DNA of 64,000 bases, from contig NC_133650.1 of the NCBI RefSeq assembly GCF_009905375.1, positions 173,769,485 to 173,833,484 of the forward strand, read 5' to 3'. The notes below the pieces were generated by a model. The model saw nothing but the letters and a program-made list of their open reading frames with translations. It did not search any database and was not told the origin of the DNA. Source of the DNA: Apium graveolens (lineage: Eukaryota > Streptophyta > Magnoliopsida > Apiales > Apiaceae). Position numbers and translations under genes: made by a program. Of the stretch, positions 56,081 to 64,000 are shown one piece after another (within the stretch, counting starts at the first letter, position 1; each line of letters begins with the position of its first letter).

Positions 56081-58782
56081 CTAGTCGTCAAAAAGATCAC
56101 CCTCCTCGGGTGGAGGATCAGGTGGCCAATCAACCTCGACACAAGTGTCTCGGAAAACAATACTGAGAGCGTGTGTCAAATCTTCAGCAAAATATCGGTG
56201 GATGTCTTGCATGGCCTCCATACGCCTAGTCAATCTTCTATACTGTGCATCACCAAGACCAAACCCATCAACTGTCTGTGGTGCATATGAGGGACCATCT
56301 GTAATCACGGAAGGACCCGACCGGTCACCCTTAAGATTTTCATAGATATATTCCAACCCTTTGTCAGGGGGTGCACCTAAGAATGCATAACTTAAGTGAT
56401 CTGGAAGTGGGTTGAGCACAAGTGTGGGAGCTTCTTCAATAGATGGTTCAAAATGCTCCTGAGAAATTTTTAGCTCTGCTAACCCAAGAGAATCGAATGG
56501 CATATCCAATTTCCTCTTCCACGGAGGTGCATTCAAAACCCGTAGTTGCTCTGCTCCTTCTTCATCTTTAATAACTGATTCCCCTATGAAGGATCTCTCT
56601 AAGGTATCTGACTTTGGCAATTGCTCAAGTTTTGAATTCATGATAGAGTCGACCCACTCTACTTTAAAGCACTCCTCTTTAGCTGTGGGTAACTTTATTT
56701 CCTTGAACACATTAAAAGTGACCTTTTGATCGTGAACCTTTATCGTAAGCTCTCCTTTTTGCACATCGATCATAGTTCGGCCAGTAGCTAAGAATGGTCT
56801 TCCCAAGATGATGGGAATCTTCTTATCCTCCTCAAATTCAAGAATTACAAAGTCAACAAGAAAGATAAGTTTCTCCACCTTGACCAACACATCCTCCATA
56901 ATGCTTCGTGGATATGTAATAGAACGATCGGCCAACTGCAAGGACATATATATCGGCTTCGGATCAGGTAGACCAAGCTTCTTGAAGATAGACAAGGGCA
57001 TCAGATTGATGTTAGCTCCCAAATCACATAAACACTTGTCGAACGACAAGTTTCTGATGGTGCAAGGAATAGTGAAGCTTCCAGGATCTTTAAGCTTCAG
57101 AGGCAACTTCCGTTGCAACATAGCACTGCATTCCTCCATTAGAGCAACAGTGTCTAAGTCATCGAGCTTCACTTTCCGAGATAGAATACCCTTCATAAAC
57201 TTCGCTTAGCTAGGCATCTGTTCAAGAGCTTCAGCGAAGGGTATGTTGATGTGAAGTTTCTTGAACACCTCCAGAAACTTATCAAATTGCTTATCCAACT
57301 TCTTCTTCTGCAGCCTTTTAGGAAAATGAGGTGGAGGATAGACCTGTTTCTCCCCTATATTATCCTCAGGAGGAGTGTGTTCCACAGTTTTCTTCCTTGG
57401 TTCCACCTCTGCTTCCTTCTGCACGTCTTCCTCAGCTAAAACTTTAGATTCTGGAACTTGAGATTTTTCAGGGCTTGCAACCTTCCCAGACCTTAATGTA
57501 ATTGCCTTAATCTGCTCTTCTACTTCCCTCTTGCCTGGAACTTCTGTATCACTAGAAAGCGTTCCTGGTAGTCGATTCAATAAGGCGTTAGCAATTTGTC
57601 CTATCTGGTTCTCCAGAGTCTTGATAGAAACAACCTGGCTTTGGCATATAAGAGCCTGGTTTTTGCACATAAACCTCAACTCCTCCAATTCAGATTTTTC
57701 ATTCGAAGATTGACCTGCATCATGAGTTTGTTGTTGAAGTTGGAGTTGTTGTCTTGGTGCAAATTGTTGCTGAAAACCAGGAGGATTTAATTGATTGGAT
57801 CGAAACTGCTGATAAGGCTGCTATACCACATTCTGATTATTGCTCCGGCTGACGTTAGCATGATTCCGATTTTCTGGATGATAAGTGTCTGGAACTGGTT
57901 GCCGCGATCTCTGAAAGTTGCTCACAAACTGAGCTGATTCACTAGATATAACGTATTGCTCCGTTGCATGCGAACCTGCACACAGCTCACAAACTCTGGT
58001 TATCTGATTAACACCATAGTTAGCCAGAGAATCGATCTTCATAGACAACGCCTTTAGTTGAGGAGTGATAGCCGTAGCTGTATCCACTTCAAGAACTCCT
58101 GCTACCTTGCCTTGTGGCAATCTTTGGATTGGATACTGATATTCATTAGCAGCCATCAATTCAATTAGATCATAAGCTTCCTCATAGCTCTTTGCCTATA
58201 ATGCTCCACCTGATGCAGCATCGAGCATGGGTCTTGACTGTGCTCCCAAACCGTTATAGAAGCAATTGATGATCATCCAATCAGGCATTTCATAGTGAGG
58301 ACACATCCTAAGCATCTCCTTGTAGCGCTCCCAAGCTTCACATAAAGATTCTCCCATTTGCTAGCAAATTGAGTAAGAGTATTCCTCATTGCATCTGTCT
58401 TCGCCATAGGGAAGAATTTAGTAAGAAATTTCTGAGCAAGATCTTCCCAAGTAGTAATTGAACTAGCTGGTAGAGAGTGTAACCAGCTCTTAGCCTTGTC
58501 ACTCAGAGAAAATGGGAAGAGTCTCAGCTTCACAACATCTTCAGAAACACCATTGAACTTGAAGGTGTCGCAGATCTCAATGAAATCCCTAATATACATA
58601 TTGGGATCTTCCGTTGGAGAACCCCCAAACTGGATTGAATTCTGCACCCATTGAATTATGCCAGGCTTAATCTCAAAGGTATTAGCTGTGATAGCTGGCC
58701 TGACAATGCTAGATTGAATATCATTGATCTTGGGTTAAGAAAAATCCATCAAGGCTTTCGTTTGTGCTGCTGGATCTCCCAT
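56081..58782 (-). pseudogene. Gag-protease of element H fused to a non-pol C terminus
   Basis: ATG 58782 (MGDPAAQTKALMDFS, then a stop) leads into an Athila-type gag (SIQFGGSPTEDPNMYIRDF; DKAKSWLHSLPASSI). Breaks are a TAA near 58738, a frameshift near 58370, TAG near 58211, TAG near 57820 and TAA near 57206. The last 371 codons hold the protease (LCDLGANINLMPLSIFKKLG; IPIILGRPFLATGRTMIDV). After LPDHLSYAFLGA, where RT should begin, the frame passes directly into GPSYAPQTVDGFGLG, QYRRLTRRMEAMQDIHRYF and a Pro/Asp-rich end. RT, RNase H and integrase are absent, lost by an in-frame deletion. Confidence 0.85.
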
Positions 58783-58898
58783 TGTAATGAGTACCTGAAA
58801 CACAAACAAATAAACCGTGAAAGTAAAAGAATCTGAGTCAGTGAACTTTAACGACCACTGATGACAAGCACATAAACTAAAAATTAACAACACCGAGT

Positions 58899-58915
58899 CC
58901 CCGGCAGCGGCGCCA
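58899..58915 (-). other. Primer binding site of element H (tRNA-Asp)
   Basis: Minus strand TGGCGCCGCTGCCGGGG matches the complement of the plant tRNA-Asp 3' end with one difference. It is seven bases from the LTR, as in Athila elements. Confidence 0.85.
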
Positions 58916-58921
58916 AAAACT

Positions 58922-60351
58922 TGTTAGGGCGAAAACACGCGCCAAAATTCACGCAAGTATACGCGTTCGCAAGTAGTATATAATATAAATCAGATTCGTT
59001 CCCACAGAGACTGGTTTAGGTTAAGTTTAATTTATGCACCTATGCAACAATGTATGGTTATCGCTCAATGCTAAGACAAATAACAAATTGGGTTTTGATT
59101 ACACTAAGAGATTATACTAAATAACATTAACTAAGAGATTAAAGGGTTAATTTAACTATATGAGACAAACATGGGATTCTAACTTCATTAAATACTTCAT
59201 TCAATAGCCTTTTCATTCTCAACCTTAACATGTAATGGTGATGACACTAATCAGATAACACAAAACTGATAACGCCAAATTTCGTTGCACGAATACCATA
59301 CTACCAGACATCCATAAAAGAGATAGAAGCTGAATAGACACCAATTATATTGAGACCATATATGTCTATAGAATTTGACAACATAACAGTTTAATCACAA
59401 GTTATCTATCTTGATTACATAGGGCAAGTAAGATGGTTAAAATTACCCACAAATCATGCATAACAAACACATGATCCTATACTAGCATGGCAAGTTCTAA
59501 ATCTCTATATTCACTTTCGCTTCAATAGAGATTAACATGCTATCTTATATGTTAGCTACGCACATAAGACAAATAAGCACAACCAATACTAGGTTATCAA
59601 TCAATCACCACACACCAAGATATTGAACAAATTAACTATAGAAATCCATAAGTAAATCTATTATAACCCCACGATAACGATTAGTTCATAATCGAACTCA
59701 TCATCACTATGGGTTCCAATGAAAGCATGATATAAAATAATATAAGAGTAATAAGGTTCAAGAACAAATCGAAAACAAGCATCCAAGTATCAACTATATT
59801 AAAGAAAATAAAAGTCTTCTTCTCCGTAGCCTTCTCGTGCTCTCCAGGTCTTCTTATTGCTCTCCCAGGTCTCCTTCTTGTTTAAAATGTCTTTTTATGG
59901 GTATATATAGGCTCCAGGATGACCAGAACTCTCAAAATCTTCAATTTCGACTAAAATCAGGATTCTGGGGCAGAATCCGGGCGTGGGTGCGTTGCTACAA
60001 TGTGAGGCCGCGCTGGAATAGTGTCTCAGCGGCGCGGGCGCGCTGACTCTGGCACAGCCGCGTTGACATTCTGGAAAAATTCTGACAATTCTTCTTTTGG
60101 TCGTATCTTGAGTTCTACTCGTCAGAATTAGGCGATTCAACTGCCCACGCGAAGATAACGAGATTCTCTACAACTTGAGAATGCTCTAAGATTCCAATTC
60201 TGATCTATTTTCAGCATATTTATTTAAAAAGCCTCTTTCTTCATCTAATTGATGCCTGAAATGCACAAACACAAAAACACATCAAAAATATTAACAACTT
60301 GAGTCCAAAACATCAACTTAAGCCTGAAATGAAGCATTCATCCACTTATAA
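58922..60351 (-). repeat. 5' LTR of element H
   Basis: 1430 bp. TATA candidate at 59902-59909. The GC-rich patch at 59985-60065 differs from the other LTR mostly by CG to TG or CA changes. Confidence 0.9.
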
Positions 60352-60423
60352 AGAACTAGAAAGTGCTATAATTTTTTTGAAAATTGAACAAATATAGTGT
60401 ACAAAGAGTTCTCATAATTATTT

Positions 60424-62528
60424 TCAAGGCGCTCCTCTAGTCTGAGCATATTTGTTCAATCTCCTTGATTGTAGTGATTTCTTCCCAAGCTTCCTATTGT
60501 TTTCTTCCATTTGATTTTGGAGTTGTCTGTGAAATTCAAGTTCTTCAGAATTTGATAGATCAAGCTTTTCTTGCATTTCCAATAGAGTCTCATTGCTTGA
60601 GATGCTCAATTGGTCCTCCAATCTGAAGAATCTCCTTACACCTTTTTCATCCTTGAATTCCATCAGCCAGTAAGGCCTCAAGTGTACTCTGTTTTCTGTT
60701 AAGGGAATTGATAGAGTTCTTGGCAATGCATCTGAGGCTTTTCTGCTCCTTAGTTCTTCTATCTTCTTTAGAATCATTCTCTTGTCAATCACATTAAATC
60801 CAAAAAATTTCTTATAAGATGAGAAGATTTTTATCAGAATAGAACAGCTTTCTTGGAGAATCCTGTGAAGGGGCCATGTGAACTCTCTCCCACCTTCGTA
60901 TCAGAACACCAGTCTTTCAGGGAGATTTCTGTGAGCATCAATTGCTCTTACTTCTTCTAGTTCATCATTGTAGAGATTTATATCTGAAAATTCCTTGATG
61001 TCATTGAGGTATATAATATATCCCTTGTTGACAGTTGGTTGAGTTTTAGTTTTGAGTTTCACAGACTTGACCTTCTTGATTGCTCTTGTCTTTGTCTTCT
61101 TTAACTTGTTAAAGATTGATAAAATTGAGCTCAGAAAGAGGTAAACTATCCCAGTCTATTGGTTCATCTTTGGTAACTATTGGCTCACCATGAAAATTTC
61201 TTGTTGGATCCACCTCAAATTCCTTGTGCACCATAGAGGGCTTGGATGTTTGAGTAGTAGATGTAGACTGGTTGGGAATGTAATCTTCCATTTCATCATC
61301 ACTGAAGTCCAATTTTCTTTTGATTCTTTGTTTGTATCTTGGCTTCTTTGTCTGTTGAGGTTCCTTGAACATTTTCTGATCGCGAGCTTCAGATATCACA
61401 GGTTGCTTTTCAGAAATCTCTGTTGCAGTTTTCACAGCTTGGAGTTTGGTTACTATAGCAGCTTGTTTTTTCTTTTGTTTGAGCTTTTTAGCATCTAAAG
61501 CATCTTGCTTCTTTTCTTGTTTAATTCTCTCCTTTTTTTCCTTCTTAGCTTCTGCAAACAGAGGGTGTCCAGCCACCACACAGATTTCTTTCCCATTCCT
61601 GTAGATCTTGGTAATTCTTCTCTTTAGTATAGAGTCAGTTGGATCTTTGAAGAATGCAATGGACCTTGCCAACAGCTTCTTTTCATCTGGCCTTGGAGTC
61701 TCAAACATGAGATCCAAGGGGTTCTTGTCAGATGCCTTCAGATAATTTCTTTTGGGCTTCAAAACCAAGTTGGCTTTTAGAGACTTTATACATAAAGGTT
61801 GGCCCTTTTCCAAATTACACAGGCTCAGTTCATTCACTGAGATTTGTTTCAAATTGGAGCTGTGAGAAAAGACCTTGTCTTTCTTCTCAATTAGTCCAAA
61901 CTTTTCCTTGATGTTTTCACCAAGCTTCTGCCACTATGCATCTAGTTCTTGTTCAACAGCTGCTACATCAATCTGTTTGAATTGTTCATTTGACTCTAAC
62001 TTGGCCGCTGCTAGCTTGATTAGATCAATGCTATCCAAGGATGGTGGCTTTGTGAAAGCAATTGCTGGAACAATTACTTTAATGACTTAAATACTTAACA
62101 CTTGCTCCCCCTCACTTGTTGACTCTCCTTTGCTAACTGGAACAATGTAATCTTCTTTCCCCCCTTTTTGTTAGCATCAAGTTGAGTAGAGGAAGGAGTT
62201 TGTGCAGCCACTAGTTTTTGAAGAAGTTGAGTCTATTGAGCCTGATGTAGATGGATTGCAGTTATAGATGCTTCCAGTGTTTTGAGTCTTGTATCCAGGG
62301 AGTCTACCTTAATGGATAAATCAATATTTTTTCTCAGTTGTTTGTTGATGTCAAGCATGGTTGTGTGGGAAAACTTGGCATCTAGTCTCTCAGAAACATC
62401 ATGTTTGACTTGATCAATTTTATTTTAATTGCAGTGACATCGTGATTGTGTTGAAGAGATTGAATTTTGTGCAGTTGAAGAGAGTTGAGATGTGCTTGAA
62501 GAAGCTTCTTGGTGTTGGCATTGGTTGT
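60424..62528 (-). pseudogene. ORF2 of element F, C-terminal two-thirds, cut by element G
   Basis: Begins at the G junction with NTKKLLQAHLNSLQLHKIQ, matching the helical block of ORF2 in A. The main piece (61852-61109) has GKEICVVAGHPLFAEAKKEKK, a Lys/Gln-rich helix, KRKLDFSDDEMEDY and HGEPIVTKDEPIDWD. After a frameshift come ELEEVRAIDAHRNLPERLVF, a stop near 60900, FTWPLHRILQ, and the final piece 60792-60424 (LRPYWLMEFKDEKGVRRFF, EDQLSISSNETLLEMQEKL). This shows how ORF2 of A probably ends beyond the window. Confidence 0.82.
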
Positions 62529-62741
62529 TGTTATTCCCTAACAATACAACAAGAATTACAGAAGGGGGGGGGTTGAATGTAATTCTGGCTACTTTTTAAA
62601 TATTTTAAAATAGTTCTTACTCGATAATATATAAGTGTTTGATTTGTAAAGTACGGAATGAATAATTTATGTGAATCAAAACACAAAGTAATAAAAATGC
62701 TGGCTTTTAAAACTTTCTGGTGGATTTGAAAGTATCCACCA

Positions 62742-62783
<42 letters not shown>

Positions 62784-63585
62784 ATGAGAACCCTGTGAAG
62801 CTTGAATAGCTCACAGCTGCTTACAAATAGAACAACTAAACTTATAGAGAAATGCTACAGAATATAGCTTGAAAAATGTTTCTCTGAAAATGTGTGTGCT
62901 TACTTAATTGTTCTACTAGCTACACTTGGTTTATATATCACCAAGTTTACATGACAGTAAGACAAGATAATAAAACAAAACATATCTAGTCCAATCACAT
63001 ACTACTTCACTACTCTATTCCTGCATCTTTGAATATCTTCATAATAGCATGGAAATGGTAATGCTTCTTTGTTCCCAAATTCCTGCTTAACAGGATGCCA
63101 CATTCCTTTTGCAAATACCCAACGCATGTGACTGTGTTGTCACTGTCAACAGATATTTGAATTTGATCATCCGTCGGGTACATACTTGTCATCCGTCGGG
63201 TAGCTTTGTTGATCATCCGTCGGGTAGCTTTGTTGATCATCCGTCGGGTAGCTATTTGTCACTTGACTCCATTTCACTTATGCAGAATTACAAGAAATCT
63301 CATATTTACAATTAATCAACCTATTCTGCATATCTACTAGTAGTCATCATGACTCATATGCTCCTACAGAATCTACACAAAGTTGTTTGCAGAAATGTGC
63401 TATAATACTTATTATTACATAAGCAACTCACTCGATGGATATCAAATCATCATCCGTCGGGACTGTATTAAATCATCCGTTGGGACTATATTTGATCATC
63501 CGTCGAGTGCTACAAAATTCACTAAGTTAAATCTACTATGGTGTTTTGTTTAATTTATCATCAAGTTCACAACATGTTCCTAACA
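62529..63585 (-). repeat. 3' LTR of element G
   Basis: 1057 bp, same ends as F. ATCCGTCGGG-type motifs begin on plus at 63169, 63191, 63215, 63239, 63452, 63475 (ATCCGTTGGG) and 63498. A 24-base unit containing the motif is tandemly repeated at about 63211-63258. An (AT)n run lies at about 62744-62780 and the TATA region near 62930. Confidence 0.9.
62553..62585 (-). promoter_or_regulatory. U5 hairpin of LTR G
   Basis: Sense arms GAATTACA and TGTAATTC enclose a loop like that of F with the C run lengthened to nine. Confidence 0.75.
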
Positions 63586-63597
63586 ATCTCCCCCAAT
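63586..63597 (-). other. Polypurine tract of element G
   Basis: Minus strand ATTGGGGGAGAT before the LTR. Confidence 0.85.
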
Positions 63598-63699
63598 TTA
63601 TGTCTACTGGAATTGTAGCCATAAATTAAGAAAAACTTGATGATAACAAAACACCCTAAAATTACAGATTGAAAATAGTAGATAAACTGATAAGTGCTA

Positions 63700-64000
63700 C
63701 AAGTCTTATTGAAAATTGAACAAAGCAAAGTATACAAAGAAGTTGCTCACAATCATTATCAAGGTGCTCCTCTACTCTGAGCAGATAAATATATTTCCTT
63801 AATTGTCTGGATTTCTTCCCAAGCCTCCCGTTCTCTTCTATCTGATTTTGGAGTTTTCTGTTGAACTCAAGTTCATCAGCATCTGAGAGATCTATCATTT
63901 CTTGCATTTCCAATAGAGTCTCATTGCTAGAGATACTCAACTGGTCCTCCAATATGAAGAATCTTCTTACTCCCTTTTCATCCTTGAATTCCATCAGCCA
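63700..64000 (-). pseudogene. ORF2 C terminus of element G, enters from right edge
   Basis: Reads MEFKDEKGVRRFFILEDQL, then SISSNETLLEMQEMIDLSD, closely matching 60690-60530 in F. A frameshift near 63800 changes the very end relative to F. The N-terminal part is outside the window. Confidence 0.8.

Larger units (their letters stand above)
39773..60351 (-). mobile_element. Element H: Athila-type Ty3/gypsy without pol, host of element I
   Basis: LTRs at 39773-41208 (3') and 58922-60351 (5'), TG ends, target duplication AGAAC on both sides. The last base pair of the right LTR has changed from CA to AA and about 15 bases near it are deleted. The primer site matches tRNA-Asp. The interior has gag and protease-like coding but no RT, RNase H or integrase, so H depends on other elements. 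Confidence 0.9.
38641..64000 (-). mobile_element. Element F: SIRE-type Ty1/copia, host of elements G and H; 5' part off window
   Basis: Visible parts, right to left: ORF2 (62528-60424) interrupted on its right by G at 62529; 3' untranslated sequence interrupted by H (TSD AGAAC at 39768-39772 and 60352-60356); purine tract; 3' LTR (39668-38641). F inserted into ORF2 of D. Removing H makes the 3' region collinear with that of G (63586-63700). Confidence 0.85.
62529..64000 (-). mobile_element. Element G: SIRE-type Ty1/copia inserted in ORF2 of F, mostly off window
   Basis: Visible are the 3' LTR (63585-62529), a purine tract, a 3' untranslated stretch and the ORF2 C terminus. The opposite junction is outside, so its target duplication is unconfirmed. 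Confidence 0.85.

Noticed and set aside
58899..58915. tRNA-Asp-like sequence
   Set aside because: Only the primer-binding complement beside an LTR, not a tRNA gene; the same holds for the Met-tRNA matches.
62744..62780. (AT)n run in LTR G
   Set aside because: Ordinary microsatellite; not worth a separate claim.

Overview
This is a plant nuclear window made almost entirely of transposable elements. I see no unambiguous host gene, no rRNA or tRNA gene and no CRISPR array. The evidence is several Ty1/copia and Ty3/gypsy LTR retrotransposons with plant-type primer sites (initiator-Met and Asp tRNA), a Mutator-like DNA transposon with 9-bp target duplications, and AT-rich spacer. The SIRE-type copia families with an extra reading frame after pol suggest a large-genome eudicot. 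Apiaceae or another asterid is a guess from the look of the proteins, not a demonstrated identity. || Layout. (A) 1-8856, minus: SIRE-type copia with 5' LTR, an uninterrupted 1509-residue gag-pol and a second frame (ORF2) open for 875 codons to the window edge. It is inserted in the protease region of (B) 8857-11994, minus, a decayed copia. 12302-16487 is a Mutator-like element with about 130-bp terminal inverted repeats, a transposase lacking its catalytic core, and a GRF-zinc-finger frame. 16488-17941 is AT-rich. (C) 17942-20456, minus: copia 3' LTR plus an ORF2 tail. (D) 20457-38640, plus: decayed copia related to B. It carries (E) 21302-29746, plus, a complete copia with 1657-bp LTRs inserted in D gag (TSD CTACA). 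(F) 38641 to beyond 64000, minus: SIRE-type copia inserted in D ORF2. F carries (H) 39773-60351, minus, a gypsy element of Athila type without pol (TSD AGAAC). H carries (I) 41715-55392, minus, a gypsy chromovirus-like element (TSD AAAGT). (G) 62529 to beyond 64000, minus, another copia, sits in F ORF2. The longest chain is C > D > F > H > I, five levels deep. || How the parts work together. In each autonomous element the LTR carries the promoter, a tRNA-primed site follows the 5' LTR, gag-pol encodes capsid, protease, integrase, reverse transcriptase and RNase H, and a purine tract precedes the 3' LTR. The SIRE-type elements add ORF2, of unknown function, in the position where other SIRE elements carry an envelope-like frame. 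|| Most noteworthy. (1) All six SIRE-type LTRs hold, just before the primer site, a hairpin with a constant C-rich loop and family-specific, mutually compensating stems. (2) The leader of E holds four hairpins with a shared CGTGCYACAGCCGNGG-like loop and different complementary stems. (3) The 9-mer ATCCGTTGA occurs at least 32 times in or near the SIRE-type elements: in the LTR, the integrase-RT linker, the spacer and ORF2. Other families carry their own short-motif arrays. (4) ORF2 is a conserved, unclassified protein family, intact over the visible part in A. (5) D contains a small frame with its own TATA box between pol and ORF2. All alignments and counts were made by eye.
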